From contig NZ_CP071129.1 of the NCBI RefSeq assembly GCF_017220215.1, positions 1,054,001-1,118,000 of the forward strand: a stretch of DNA of 64,000 nucleotides, in the 5' to 3' direction. The notes below the pieces were generated by a model. That model ran no database searches. It saw nothing but the letters and a program-made list of their open reading frames with translations, and was not told the DNA's origin. Shown in pieces: positions 8,647-17,514 of this stretch (position 1 is its first letter; each line of letters begins with the position of its first letter). This DNA is from Caballeronia sp. M1242 (lineage in GTDB: Bacteria; Pseudomonadota; Gammaproteobacteria; Burkholderiales; Burkholderiaceae). The translations under genes were made by a program, and so were the position numbers.

Positions 8647-10173
8647 ATGAATAATCAATCGCCCGCCGCGTCGCAGACGCGCGCGTTTGCGACCGTCTTT
8701 CTAATCGAAATGTGGGAGCGTTTCGGTTATTACGGCATGGCCGCGCTACTCGTGCTGTTCATGATCGATAAAGTCGGTTTCGCCGACGATTACGCCAATC
8801 TCACATGGGGCGCATTTTCCGCGCTCGTGTTCTCGGCGCCGTCGATCGGCGGCTGGATCGGCGACAAGGTGCTCGGCGCCCGCCGCACGATGACCTTCGG
8901 CGCGATCGTGCTGTCGCTCGGTTATTTGATGCTCGCGCTGCCCTACGACGCGCTCGGCTTCATGTATGCGTCGCTCGGCGTGATCGTGGTGGGCAACGGG
9001 CTCTTCAAGTCGAACGCGGCGAATCTCGTGCGCCGCATCTACGAAGGCGACGAAGCGCGCATCGACAGTGCCTTTACGATTTACTACATGGCGGTGAATA
9101 TCGGATCGACGTTTTCGATGCTCGCGACGCCGTGGATCAAGGACCACTGGGGCTGGCACGCGGCGTTCGCCGTATGCTGCGGCGGCATGGTGCTCGGTCT
9201 CGTGAATTCCGCGCTGACGCGCCGCACGCTTGCGCATGTGGGTTCCGCACCGGACGACCAGCCGATGCGCTGGGGCCGCTTTGTCGCGGTCGCGGCCGGC
9301 GGTGCCGTGCTCGCGGCGGCGACGGTGTTCATCCTCCAGCATCAGACGGTGGCGAGGGTTTGCGTCTGGGCCGCCGCGCTCGGCATTCTCGCGATCTTTG
9401 GCTATATGCTCGTGCGCTGCGACCGCTGCGAGCGGGCCGGCCTCTGGGCGGCGCTCATTTTGACGCTGCAGGTCATCTTGTTCTTCGTGTTCTATCAGCA
9501 GATGTCGACGTCGCTCACGCTGTTCGCGCTGCGCAATGTTGATCCTGCTTTCTCGGTTGCCGGCGTGCATCTCTTCACGTGGAGCGCAGCGCAGTTCCAG
9601 GCGCTGAACCCGATCTGGATCATGATTCTGAGTCCGCTGCTCGCCGTTGCTTATGCGGCACTCGCGCGGCGCGGCCGCGACGTGTCGGTGGCTGCCAAGT
9701 ATGCGTTCGGCTTCGTGGTGGTCGCGGTGGGCTTCTTCGTGTTCGGGCTGAGCGGACGCTACGCGGTGGAGGGCCGTGTGTCGTCGTGGTTCATGGTGGC
9801 GGGCTACGGCCTCTATTCGCTGGGTGAATTGCTGGTGTCCGGCCTCGGCCTCGCGATGATCGCGCGCTACGTGCCGGCCCGCATGAGCGGGTTCATGATG
9901 GGCGCGTATTTCGTGGCGACAGGCGTGTCGCAGTATCTCGGCACTGTCGTGGCGAATGTCGCGCGCATGCCGCCGGGCCATCTCGATCCGCTTCAGTCCT
10001 TGCCTCTGTACACGCATCTTTTCGTGTCGCTCGGCTGGCTGGCGACGGGCGGGGCGGCGATCGCGCTCGTGTTGTTGCCGCTGCTCGGCAGACTGTCGCT
10101 GGCGCATCATCGCGCGGCAGGCTCGGGTGCGAGCGCCGATGCGGAGCGCATGACGCCCGTTTCTGCGTCTTGA
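8647..10173 (+). CDS. Proton-dependent oligopeptide transporter (POT/PTR family)
   Basis: A 508-residue integral membrane protein with about 14 hydrophobic segments. The POT signature ExxERFxYYG appears as EMWERFGYYG at residues 20-29, and GGWIGDKVLGARRT and FTIYYMAVNIGSTFSM match the PTR2 signatures. It imports di- and tripeptides with protons (DtpA/DtpB-like). The frame opens at 8548, but the ATG at 8647 has an AAGGAA ribosome site and gives the usual MNNQ-type N-terminus. The 247-base gap before it and the tRNA promoter just after it indicate an independent unit. Confidence 0.92.
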   Translation: MNNQSPAASQTRAFATVFLIEMWERFGYYGMAALLVLFMIDKVGFADDYANLTWGAFSALVFSAPSIGGWIGDKVLGARRTMTFGAIVLSLGYLMLALPYDALGFMYASLGVIVVGNGLFKSNAANLVRRIYEGDEARIDSAFTIYYMAVNIGSTFSMLATPWIKDHWGWHAAFAVCCGGMVLGLVNSALTRRTLAHVGSAPDDQPMRWGRFVAVAAGGAVLAAATVFILQHQTVARVCVWAAALGILAIFGYMLVRCDRCERAGLWAALILTLQVILFFVFYQQMSTSLTLFALRNVDPAFSVAGVHLFTWSAAQFQALNPIWIMILSPLLAVAYAALARRGRDVSVAAKYAFGFVVVAVGFFVFGLSGRYAVEGRVSSWFMVAGYGLYSLGELLVSGLGLAMIARYVPARMSGFMMGAYFVATGVSQYLGTVVANVARMPPGHLDPLQSLPLYTHLFVSLGWLATGGAAIALVLLPLLGRLSLAHHRAAGSGASADAERMTPVSAS

Positions 10174-10185
10174 GCGAAACACTGT

Positions 10186-10215
10186 TTGACGACGCGGAGC
10201 GGTTCAGTCTATAAT
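10186..10215 (+). promoter_or_regulatory. Sigma-70 promoter of the initiator tRNA
   Basis: TTGACG and a perfect TATAAT, separated by 18 bases, lie 13 bases upstream of the mature tRNA 5' end. Confidence 0.8.
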
Positions 10216-10228
10216 CTAAGTCTTCAGA

Positions 10229-10305
<77 letters not shown>

Positions 10306-10773
10306 GAATTCAAAATCGCGTTTCCGGCGGCCGTTGTAACACGCCGCTTGGAGACGTTGTCTCAGTGGCGCAAGCGCCGATCTAATATTCTCTCCTCGAC
10401 GCATCGGAACAACGCAGTTGCGTTGCTTGTTCTCCGTCCATCGTCAAACTCTCTATGCTCCTGTTCGGTCGCTAGGCGAGTGCGTTCGTCGTCGGCTCGA
10501 CTTACTTGGTTCGCCTGAAGCCCTCGCTCAGCGCGGACCACCCCAAACACGAAAAGCCTGCATGAGCACCAACTCATGCAGGCTTTTTGCGAATCCTTTG
10601 GCCGTCGTCCGACCAGGCGCACGCGCAAGACGTGCTATCAGCGAGCTTTCGCGTCCGGCGTTTTGACCGCCGCTTCCGCGAAACCGCGACCCGTTCGAAT
10701 TCAGACCGCCGACCCACCACGCAATCCGAAAGACGAGGGCGTCACACCCGCCGTCGATGGCTTCGCGCAGCGA
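10306..10773. other. 468-base gene-free stretch between tRNA-fMet and rpsU
   Basis: No convincing open frame is present; the short frames here have shadow-like composition and no ribosome sites. It contains a strong bidirectional terminator at 10552-10588 and a small GAGAC/GTCTC hairpin near 10351. The terminator lies about 250 bases from the tRNA and 186 bases beyond the rpsU stop, so part of the gap is likely 3' untranslated RNA or an unannotated small RNA. Confidence 0.5.
10552..10588. terminator. Strong bidirectional intrinsic terminator
   Basis: A 15-bp perfect stem AAAAGCCTGCATGAG / CTCATGCAGGCTTTT with a 6-base loop. The T run on the + strand and the A run at its start make it functional in either direction. 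It is most likely the end of the rpsU transcript on the minus strand. Confidence 0.85.
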
Positions 10774-10986
10774 TCAATAAAACTTCTTCGGCAGTTGCGC
10801 GCGGCGGATTTGCTTGCGAAGACGAGCAACAGCAGCAGCTTTCTTGCGCTTGCGCTCGGTCGTCGGCTTTTCGTACGCCATGCGCGACTTGAGTTCTTGA
10901 ATCAGGCCCGTGCGTTCGACGGTACGACGAAAACGTCGCATGGCGACGTCGAAAGGCTCATTCTCTTTCAACAGTACTTTAGTCAT
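10774..10986 (-). CDS. rpsU: 30S ribosomal protein S21
   Basis: A 70-residue basic protein beginning [19 protein letters not shown] and ending AQLPKKFY, the full-length pattern of S21. S21 binds the platform of the small subunit near the anti-Shine-Dalgarno end of 16S rRNA and supports initiation. The frame extends upstream to 11133, but the ATG at 10986 gives the conserved N-terminus. Here it is not followed by dnaG or a yqeY-type gene. A possible -10 (TACAAT, minus strand, 11034-11039) lies 48 bases before the start. Confidence 0.97.
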   Translation of the reverse strand: MTKVLLKENEPFDVAMRRFRRTVERTGLIQELKSRMAYEKPTTERKRKKAAAVARLRKQIRRAQLPKKFY

Positions 10987-11161
10987 TGAAATCTCGGTTG
11001 ATCTGGCCCTGCCAGAATTTAGGGCAAAGCGCAATTGTACACTTTCTGAGAGGCGCGCTGCATCCTCTTTGCACGAGATTCTGTGCGGCGCGGCTCGGGA
11101 TTCACATCGTAGGTTGTTGAATCGAGACGACAAATCCTGAATAACCCGGCCTCGTGTTGGC

Positions 11162-11494
11162 TCAGAAGCCGCGGGAACGGCGCGGACGGTCTTCGAGCTC
11201 GCGCGGTCCCGCGTCCGGCTGGTGGATAGTCACGTCCGAGCGCGCGAGCGCCACGCACGGCAGAATCCAGCCGTCCGCCTTTTCCTCCGCCGTGAGCCCC
11301 GGCCACTCGATGCGATAGTCCACTTCGCCCGATCCCAGCCGGCACATGCATGTCCGGCACGTCCCGTTGCGGCACGAGCGGGGCAGCGACAGCCCCGCGC
11401 GCCATGCCGCGTCGAGCAGGGTTTCGCCCGGCTGCACCTCGACGACATCGCCGCGCGGCGCGACGGTCATCGCGAAGACGCGCGGCTCGCTCAC
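11162..11494 (-). CDS. 2Fe-2S ferredoxin (plant type)
   Basis: A 110-residue protein with the plant-type [2Fe-2S] cysteine set Cys41, Cys46, Cys49 (CxxxxCxxC) and Cys80. It has the fold features [19 protein letters not shown] and DGWILPCVA. The C-terminal 20 residues are a charged tail. It carries electrons to an unknown partner. Its ATG overlaps the stop of the upstream IMPACT-family gene by 4 bases, so the two are translationally coupled, although no direct functional link is known. Confidence 0.88.
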   Translation of the reverse strand: MSEPRVFAMTVAPRGDVVEVQPGETLLDAAWRAGLSLPRSCRNGTCRTCMCRLGSGEVDYRIEWPGLTAEEKADGWILPCVALARSDVTIHQPDAGPRELEDRPRRSRGF

Positions 11495-12084
11495 GTGCGC
11501 ACCTCGACGTTCGCGCGTCCGTGCGTGAGATCGCGCAGCTCGGCGGCCGCCGATTCGCGCGCGGCGGCGGCCATGCGCACGACGAGCCGCACCGTCATGC
11601 CGTACGCGCTGTCGACCAGCTCGGCTTCATGCTGCTCGATCCAGCGGCGCACACGCGCTTCGTCGGCGTAGTCGATCTCGACGGCGAGCAGGCCACGCTC
11701 GATGCGCTCGACGCGCTCGGCCGACTGCATCGCGGTGGCGATGGCGTCGGTGTACGCGCGCACGAGTCCGCCCGCGCCCAGCTTGATGCCGCCGTAGTAG
11801 CGCACGACCGCCGCCAACACGCCGTCCACTTCGTGATGCCGCAGGACTTCGAGAATCGGGCGGCCCGCCGTGCCGGAGGGCTCGCCGTCATCGGACATGC
11901 CCGACTGCCCGCCCGCCAGCAGCGCCCAGCATACGTGGGTGGCCGTCGGATGCTCGGCGCGCAGGCGGTCGAGTTCCTGCATCGCGGCGTCGCGGTCGGA
12001 TACCGGAATGGCGAGCGCGATGAAGCGGCTCTTGCGCACGTCGATTTCGGCGCTGACGGGAGAGGCGAGCGTATAAGTGGGCAA
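11491..12084 (-). CDS. yigZ: IMPACT (YigZ) family protein
   Basis: A 197-residue protein matching the YigZ/IMPACT family: KSRFIALAIPV near residues 18-29, ATHVCWALL, the DDGEPSGTAGRPILEVL signature at about 66-82, and VVRYYGGIKLGAGGLVRAY at about 93-111. The C-terminal part (about 135-197) is the DUF1949-type ferredoxin-like domain. In E. coli YigZ is of uncertain function; eukaryotic IMPACT regulates Gcn2. It is first in a two-gene unit with the ferredoxin. Confidence 0.9.
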   Translation of the reverse strand: MPTYTLASPVSAEIDVRKSRFIALAIPVSDRDAAMQELDRLRAEHPTATHVCWALLAGGQSGMSDDGEPSGTAGRPILEVLRHHEVDGVLAAVVRYYGGIKLGAGGLVRAYTDAIATAMQSAERVERIERGLLAVEIDYADEARVRRWIEQHEAELVDSAYGMTVRLVVRMAAAARESAAAELRDLTHGRANVEVRT

Positions 12085-12114
12085 GGCGGCAGCGTCTACT
12101 AGAACAGAGTGGAT

Positions 12115-12642
12115 TCAGACCGAGGCGCGAAGCGGGCGCTGCATGAGCACGGTATCGACCCATCGGCCGAGCTTGAAGCCGACGTCGCGCAACACGCCGA
12201 CATACTCGAAGCCGAGCCGCGCATGTAGCGCGATGGACCCGGCGTTGCCGCTGTTGCCGATCACCGCGATCATCTGCCGCCACGGGCCGCGCTCGCATCG
12301 CTCGACGAGCGCCGAAAGCAACGCGAGCCCGATGCCGCGTCCGCCGAGGCCGTCGGCGACATAGACGGAATCTTCGATCGTATGCCGGTACGCCGAGCGC
12401 GCGCGATACGTGGAGGCATACGCATAACCCGCGACCTCGCCGTCGAGTTCCGCGACGAGATAGGGCAGGCCCGCCGCGACTGCCGCTTGGTGGCGCGCGC
12501 GCATCTCGTCGGCCGTCGGCGGCGCCTCCTCGAACGTCGCCAGCGCGTGAAGAACGTAGTGCGAATAGATGCGCGCGATGGCGTCGAAGTCGCCGGACGC
12601 GGCGTCGCGAATGATGGGCGCTGGCGCGCGGCTCGATGTCAT
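12115..12642 (-). CDS. GNAT family N-acetyltransferase (phosphinothricin acetyltransferase-like)
   Basis: A 175-residue single-domain acetyltransferase. The acetyl-CoA binding motif A is GLGGRGIGLALL at about residues 98-109. The region IYSHYVLHALATFEE and the segment ARSAYRHTIEDSVYV resemble Pat/Bar and YwnH-type enzymes, as does IGNSGNAGSIALHARLGFEYVG near 123-144. These N-acetylate amino-acid analogues such as methionine sulfone. The ATG at 12642 fits the family start; the frame runs to 12708. It is 30 bases downstream of yigZ on the same strand orientation order, so it may lead that unit. Confidence 0.85.
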   Translation of the reverse strand: MTSSRAPAPIIRDAASGDFDAIARIYSHYVLHALATFEEAPPTADEMRARHQAAVAAGLPYLVAELDGEVAGYAYASTYRARSAYRHTIEDSVYVADGLGGRGIGLALLSALVERCERGPWRQMIAVIGNSGNAGSIALHARLGFEYVGVLRDVGFKLGRWVDTVLMQRPLRASV

Positions 12643-12974
12643 GGCGGTTTCTCGGATGGCGGTCGGAGCAGCCCACACCGGCGGGCTGTGCAGCCGGGAT
12701 TTTCGCACGCCGCACCGGGACCGGAAAATCGCTTGCGGCCGTGCGCCAGCCCACTCAATGCGCGACTTTCTGGCTAAATAAGCGTTGAGTCGCGCGCTGG
12801 CCGCCCTCTACACTAAGGCGCCTGTCGACCGAGCCGGCGCATGCGCCTCATGCGGCGTCCCTGTCCGCGCTTCCAGTGCAGCCGTCGCAAAGCAGGCACG
12901 TCAGCGCGATCAGCCCACGCGGCGCGGCAACGCGCCCGAGCGTCCTTGCCTTGCGGCGCACGACCACAATACGA
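12643..12974. other. 332-base divergent intergenic region
   Basis: It separates the acetyltransferase gene (minus) from the EAL phosphodiesterase gene (plus). Apart from a plausible promoter at 12785-12814 I see no gene, RNA or repeat. Confidence 0.5.
12785..12814 (+). promoter_or_regulatory. Possible sigma-70 promoter for the CSS-EAL gene
   Basis: TTGAGT and TACACT separated by 18 bases; the leader to the ATG at 12975 would be about 150 bases. Pattern match only. Confidence 0.35.
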
Positions 12975-14561
12975 ATGAACAAACTTCAACGCGGGGCGCT
13001 GGCGGCGCTCCTGATCGTCGTCGTGATGATCGCGGCGCTCGCGCCGGCGGTGATCGGCTTGACGCTTGCCGCGCGCAGCGAACGGCAGGCGCGCGTCGAG
13101 CGGCTCGGCAAGCTCGCCGATGCCACGCTCCTTCGCGCGGAAGAGTTGACGCGGCGTCTGTCGGGCGCGCTGGGCGACATCGGCAACGTCAGCGACGCGC
13201 CGTGCTCCACCAGCTATCTTCGGGCGCTGCGGCACATCGCGCTCACGAATGCGCCGCTGCGCGATGCGGGCGCCTACGACCGCGACGGCCGGTGGCAATG
13301 CTCGTCGTCGCTCGGCGCGGTGTCGGCGGGCGCGTCGGACAGTCTCGCATTGCCGCCGCCCGACTGGCGTTCTCGCGATGGCGTGAGCGCGTGGTACGGC
13401 ATGGCGCGACTGCCCGGAGGCAAGGATTCGCTCGTGATGGGGCGCGGCGGCGTCTACATTGCCGCGGATCCGTCGCTCTACGTCGACGGCATCGACGCGA
13501 ACATTGCACGCTCGCCGGAGGTCGCTGTCATCAACACCGAGGCGCGGCGCGTAATCGCCGGCACGCCCGCCACGGATGCGTCCGCGGTCCTCGCCGTTTA
13601 TCGCAGCTTGCCGTCGCTCTTGGATTGCGCGTCGGTGGCTGTGCGCCGCTCGGCGACGATGCCGCTCGCGGTCGTCGTCAGCACGCCGCGCGAGACGTGG
13701 CGCACGCGCGCGCGCTCGCTGCCGTGGGAGTGGCTGCTCGCCGGGATCGCGACGGGCGTGCTGTGCGCGAGCTGGGCCGCCTATGCCATCGTGCGCAGGC
13801 TCTCGCCGCGCGGTCAGTTGCGCGACGCCGTGCGCCGCCACCAGTTCATCGTCGCTTATCAGCCGATCGTCGATCTCGCGACGCGCCAATGCGTCGGCGC
13901 CGAAGCGCTCGTGCGCTGGAAGCATCACGACCGCATCGTGCGGCCGGACCATTTCATTCCGCTCGCCGAGCATCGCGGGCTCATTCAGGCGATCACCGAT
14001 CAGGTGCTGGACACCGTTCTGCTGGAACTGGGCGACTTTCTCAGGCGCTACGCCGACTATTACATCTCCGTGAACGTGTCCGCGCCGGACCTGACGACAC
14101 ATCGTTTTCTCGGCGTGATCGGTCCCGCGCTCGCGCGGCAAGGCATCCGGCCGCAGCAGATCCGCATCGAGGCCACCGAGCGCGGCTTTCTGGATGCCGA
14201 CGCGGCAAAAGAGGTCATCAGCGCGTTCCGGGCGGCGGGCCACGCCGTCTATCTGGACGACTTCGGCACCGGTTATTCCAGCCTGTCGCACTTGCAGACG
14301 TTTCGCGTGGACGGCCTGAAAATCGACAAGTCGTTCGTCGATACGGTCGGACAGGACGCGGCGTCGAGCAGCGTCGCTTCGCATATCATCGAGATGGCCG
14401 CGACCCTCGGCGTGCAGGTGATCGCCGAAGGCATCGAGCGCGAAGAGCAGGCGGCCTATCTGCATGCGCGCGGCGCGCAGTTCGGGCAAGGCTGGCTCTT
14501 TTCGCCGCCGCTCACGGCCGCCGAATTCATCCGCTACGCGGGCGCGACACGCGCCCACTAA
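12975..14561 (+). CDS. CSS-motif cyclic-di-GMP phosphodiesterase (EAL domain, PdeC-like)
   Basis: A 528-residue inner-membrane enzyme. Transmembrane helix 1 is about residues 8-30, a periplasmic CSS domain spans about 31-253, and helix 2 is about 254-272. The periplasmic domain has Cys77 (APCST) and Cys109 (QCSS), spaced like the redox-active pair of E. coli PdeC. The cytoplasmic EAL domain (about 285-525) keeps the catalytic set: Glu310 in EALVRW, Asn367, Glu399, Asp428/Asp429 in DDFGTG, Lys449 and the EGIE glutamate. It should therefore hydrolyse c-di-GMP. The start at 12975 is chosen because the upstream extension is not hydrophobic and has shadow-like composition. Confidence 0.9.
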   Translation: MNKLQRGALAALLIVVVMIAALAPAVIGLTLAARSERQARVERLGKLADATLLRAEELTRRLSGALGDIGNVSDAPCSTSYLRALRHIALTNAPLRDAGAYDRDGRWQCSSSLGAVSAGASDSLALPPPDWRSRDGVSAWYGMARLPGGKDSLVMGRGGVYIAADPSLYVDGIDANIARSPEVAVINTEARRVIAGTPATDASAVLAVYRSLPSLLDCASVAVRRSATMPLAVVVSTPRETWRTRARSLPWEWLLAGIATGVLCASWAAYAIVRRLSPRGQLRDAVRRHQFIVAYQPIVDLATRQCVGAEALVRWKHHDRIVRPDHFIPLAEHRGLIQAITDQVLDTVLLELGDFLRRYADYYISVNVSAPDLTTHRFLGVIGPALARQGIRPQQIRIEATERGFLDADAAKEVISAFRAAGHAVYLDDFGTGYSSLSHLQTFRVDGLKIDKSFVDTVGQDAASSSVASHIIEMAATLGVQVIAEGIEREEQAAYLHARGAQFGQGWLFSPPLTAAEFIRYAGATRAH

Positions 14562-14580
14562 TGCCCAACCGGACGCCTTC

Positions 14581-14979
14581 ATGGACGATCAAACCGCCGT
14601 TTCCTTTCTCCGCGATGTTCGGCATCCGCTGCTCGCGCTGCATCGCGCGGTGCTCGCGCATTTGCGTCACGCGCACGAGGCCGAGTTCGGGCCGGTGTCG
14701 CCGGGCGAATTTCTGCAGATCGTGATCAACGGCAGCGCGTATCGCTGGCTCTCGCCGCTGTCGACGCTCATCGCCGCCCTCGACGACGTGCTCGACGACG
14801 ACGAAGCCACGCCGGATGCGCGCGTCGGGCACGCGAAGGCGGTCATCGGCATGTTCCGCGCCGAAACGCGCGATCCCGCCTTCGCCGAACGCTTTCTGCC
14901 GCTTCTGCAAGAGAGCCCGGAGATCGCGGTCGCCAACGGCCATGTCGTGCAGGTCGTGCGGGGCGTGTCGGCGGGCTGA
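14581..14979 (+). CDS. Conserved hypothetical helical protein, 132 residues
   Basis: An all-helical soluble protein with no signal peptide. The segment GEFLQIVINGSAYRWLSPL, then an acidic ALDDVLDDDE patch, resembles a conserved hypothetical protein I recall from several proteobacteria, but I know no function for it. It starts 19 bases after the EAL gene, so co-transcription is likely. The upstream extension of the frame overlaps the EAL gene and is a shadow. A link to c-di-GMP turnover is only suggested by position. Confidence 0.65.
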   Translation: MDDQTAVSFLRDVRHPLLALHRAVLAHLRHAHEAEFGPVSPGEFLQIVINGSAYRWLSPLSTLIAALDDVLDDDEATPDARVGHAKAVIGMFRAETRDPAFAERFLPLLQESPEIAVANGHVVQVVRGVSAG

Positions 14980-15059
14980 CGGCGCCGCGTCCAGCGCTAT
15001 CGAAAAAGCGACGCAAAAGCACGAATTCCGCACGACGCGCCGATGCGGGTTTTCACGGC

Positions 15060-15096
15060 TGTCGCGCGTTGCCGACGTTGCAGCGCGGGCGCATGA
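15060..15096 (+). promoter_or_regulatory. Weak candidate ArgR-type tandem site upstream of hisQ
   Basis: TGTCGC-N8-GA is followed 21 bases later by CAGCGC-N8-GA. The first deviates from the published P. aeruginosa ArgR half-site (TGTCGC-N8-AA) by one base; the second only partly fits. It is 154 bases upstream of the hisQ start. Chance similarity in GC-rich DNA is quite possible. Confidence 0.25.
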
Positions 15097-15249
15097 ACCG
15101 CGCGCCGCCCCCGCGTACCGGATGCTGCATCGCAGCAAGCCGACGCCGCTTCTTTGAGCGATTATTTTTCGCTTGCGACTATCCGCGCCAATCCGGGAGG
15201 CGCGCATCGGCAGAACTGCCGCCTCCGTTAGACGAAACAGGAGGCGCTC

Positions 15250-15939
15250 ATGTCGCTGTACGGCTTCGGCCCGCTGCTCTGGGCGGGCGCAAAGGAAACG
15301 CTCGCGCTCGCGCTGCTTTCGCTCGCGGTGTCGGTGTTGCTCGGACTGGTCGGCGCGTCGGCGAAGCTCTCGCGGCACGGACTCTTGCGCGGCATCGCGA
15401 CCGCTTACACGACGCTCATCCGCTCCGTGCCCGATCTCGTGCTGATGCTGCTGCTCTTCTACAGCATCCAGATCGCGATCAACCGCGTCACCGATGCGTT
15501 CGGCTGGGATCAGTTCGACATCGACCCGTTCACGGCGGGCGTGCTCACGCTCGGCTTCATCTACGGCGCGTATTTCACCGAGACGTTTCGCGGCGCGTTT
15601 CTCGCGGTGCCGCGCGGCCAGTTGGAAGCGGGCAGCGCATACGGCATGAGCGGCATGCGCGTGTTCGGCCGCATCCTGTTTCCGCAGATGATGCGCTTCG
15701 CGCTGCCGGGCATTGGCAACAACTGGCAAGTGCTCGTGAAGGCGACGGCGCTCGTGTCGATCATCGGCCTCGCGGATGTGGTCAAGGCCGCGCAGGACGC
15801 GGGCAAGAGCACGTTCAACATGTTCTTCTTCATTCTGATCGCCGCGCTCATCTATCTCGCCATCACCACGGCGTCGAACTTCGTGCTGATGGCGCTGGAA
15901 CAACGTTATTCGACGGGCGTGCGCCACGCCGATCTTTGA
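15250..15939 (+). CDS. hisQ: Basic amino acid ABC transporter permease (HisQ/AotQ type)
   Basis: A 229-residue membrane protein with about five helices. The binding-protein-dependent permease signature is at residues about 117-145 (LEAGSAYGMSGMRVFGRIL, EAA loop). The N-terminal half has LIRSVPDLVLMLLLFYS, the usual His/Glu/Gln/Arg/opine family element (TIGR01726). It forms a heterodimer with the next gene product. An AGGAGG ribosome site is just before the start. With hisM, hisP and the distant binding protein it would import arginine/ornithine-type basic amino acids; the adjacent arginine catabolism genes support that. Confidence 0.92.
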   Translation: MSLYGFGPLLWAGAKETLALALLSLAVSVLLGLVGASAKLSRHGLLRGIATAYTTLIRSVPDLVLMLLLFYSIQIAINRVTDAFGWDQFDIDPFTAGVLTLGFIYGAYFTETFRGAFLAVPRGQLEAGSAYGMSGMRVFGRILFPQMMRFALPGIGNNWQVLVKATALVSIIGLADVVKAAQDAGKSTFNMFFFILIAALIYLAITTASNFVLMALEQRYSTGVRHADL

Positions 15940-15950
15940 GGACAGACACC

Positions 15951-16664
15951 ATGATGTCGATCTTCGCCGAATACTGGCGTCCGTTTCTGTATTCCGACGG
16001 CATGCGCGCGTCGGGCCTCGTCGTGACGCTGTGGCTGCTCGCGGCGTCCATTGCCATCGGCTTCTGCGCGGCCGTGCCGCTCGCGTGCGCGCGGGTCTCG
16101 AAGCGCCGCTGGCTCTCGACGCCCGTGCGCCTTTACACGTACGTGTTTCGCGGCACGCCGCTCTACGTGCAACTGCTGCTGCTCTACACCGGCATGTACA
16201 GCCTGGAATTCGTGCGCACGCATTCCTTGCTCGAAGCGTTCTTTCGCAGCGGCTTCAACTGCGCGGTGCTCGCGTTCGCGCTGAACACCTGCGCCTACAC
16301 GACCGAGATCTTCGCCGGCGCGATCCGCGCGATTCCGCACGGCGAAGTGGAAGCCGCGCGCGCCTACGGCATGGGCACCTTCACGATGTATCGCCGCGTG
16401 ATCCTGCCGTCCGCGCTGCGCCGCGCCTTGCCTTTGTACAGCAACGAAGTGATCCTGATGCTGCACGCGACCACCGTCGCGTTCACGGCGACGGTGCCGG
16501 ACATCCTGAAGGTCGCTCGCGATGCAAATTCCGCGACGTATGAATCGTTCGGCTCGTTCGGCATCGCGGCGCTTCTGTATCTGGCGATTTCGTTCGCGCT
16601 CGTCGCGGCGTTTCGACGCGCGGAGCGGCGCTGGCTCGCGTACCTGAGCCCGTCGCGCGCCTGA
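15951..16664 (+). CDS. hisM: Basic amino acid ABC transporter permease (HisM/AotM type)
   Basis: A 237-residue membrane protein with five or so helices. YVFRGTPLYVQLLLLYTG at about 63-80 and the EAA loop GEVEAARAYGMGTFTMYRRVILP at about 132-154 (shown shortened in meaning as EVEAARAYGMG) identify the partner permease. The frame is open far upstream through hisQ in another frame, but the ATG at 15951 (or 15954) directly follows hisQ by 11 bases and gives the family N-terminus MSIFAEYW. It acts in the inner membrane with HisQ and the HisP ATPase. Confidence 0.92.
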   Translation: MMSIFAEYWRPFLYSDGMRASGLVVTLWLLAASIAIGFCAAVPLACARVSKRRWLSTPVRLYTYVFRGTPLYVQLLLLYTGMYSLEFVRTHSLLEAFFRSGFNCAVLAFALNTCAYTTEIFAGAIRAIPHGEVEAARAYGMGTFTMYRRVILPSALRRALPLYSNEVILMLHATTVAFTATVPDILKVARDANSATYESFGSFGIAALLYLAISFALVAAFRRAERRWLAYLSPSRA

Positions 16665-16697
16665 CGAGCGGTAAAATTCCAAGCCGTGCGGAGAATC

Positions 16698-17513
16698 ATG
16701 TCATCACCCGAGGAGATTGCGTTGGAGCCGAAAGCCAAAGACGTCGCGACGAAGCTCGTCGCCGAGGACATCCACAAACGCTACGGCGACAACGAAGTGC
16801 TGAAGGGCGTGTCGCTCGCGGCGCGCGCGGGCGATGTCATCAGCATCATCGGCGCGAGCGGCTCGGGCAAGAGCACGTTCCTGCGCTGCATCAACTTCCT
16901 GGAGAAGCCGAACGCGGGGCAGATCGTCGTGGATGGCGAAGCCGTGCGCACGAAAACCGACCGCAACGGCAATCTCGAAGTGGCCGATCACAAGCAGCTT
17001 CAGCGCGTGCGCACGAAGCTCGCGATGGTCTTCCAGCACTTCAATCTCTGGTCGCACATGACGGCCATCGAGAACGTGATGGAAGCGCCCATTCACGTGC
17101 TCGGCGTCTCGAAGAAGGAAGCCGAGGACCGCGCGCGCGAGTATCTGGAGAAAGTCGGCCTGCCGCCGCGCGTGGAAAAGCAGTATCCGTCGCATCTGTC
17201 GGGCGGGCAGCAGCAGCGCGTCGCGATTGCGCGCGCGCTCGCCATGCATCCGGACGTCATGCTCTTCGACGAACCCACGTCCGCGCTCGACCCCGAACTC
17301 GTCGGCGAAGTGCTCAAGGTCATGCAGCGGCTCGCCGAAGAAGGCCGCACGATGATCGTCGTGACGCATGAGATGGGCTTCGCGCGCAACGTGTCGAATC
17401 ACGTCATGTTTCTGCACCAAGGACGCACGGAAGAAGAAGGCGCGCCGTCGGAGGTGTTGAGCGCGCCGAAGAGCGAGCGCCTGAAGCAGTTCCTGTCGGG
17501 CAGTCTCAAGTAA
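16698..17513 (+). CDS. hisP: Basic amino acid ABC transporter ATP-binding protein (HisP/AotP type)
   Basis: A 271-residue ATPase. Walker A is GASGSGKST at about 49-57, the Q-loop is VFQHFNLW, the signature is LSGGQQQR near 172, Walker B is [12 protein letters not shown] near 192, and the switch His is in [27 protein letters not shown] is typical of HisP with its long insertion. The ATG at 16698 has a GGAGA site; an in-frame ATG at 16686 lacks one. It powers the HisQM permease. Its stop is 1 base from the following regulator start, so the four genes are one operon. Confidence 0.93.
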   Translation: MSSPEEIALEPKAKDVATKLVAEDIHKRYGDNEVLKGVSLAARAGDVISIIGASGSGKSTFLRCINFLEKPNAGQIVVDGEAVRTKTDRNGNLEVADHKQLQRVRTKLAMVFQHFNLWSHMTAIENVMEAPIHVLGVSKKEAEDRAREYLEKVGLPPRVEKQYPSHLSGGQQQRVAIARALAMHPDVMLFDEPTSALDPELVGEVLKVMQRLAEEGRTMIVVTHEMGFARNVSNHVMFLHQGRTEEEGAPSEVLSAPKSERLKQFLSGSLK

Positions 17514-17514
17514 C

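Noticed and set aside
10362..10628. Small frames in the gap between tRNA-fMet and rpsU
   Set aside because: No ribosome site, they cross the strong terminator, and composition is not protein-like.
12813..14582. 589-codon antisense frame opposite the EAL gene
   Set aside because: Same shadow effect; the EAL gene has complete catalytic motifs.
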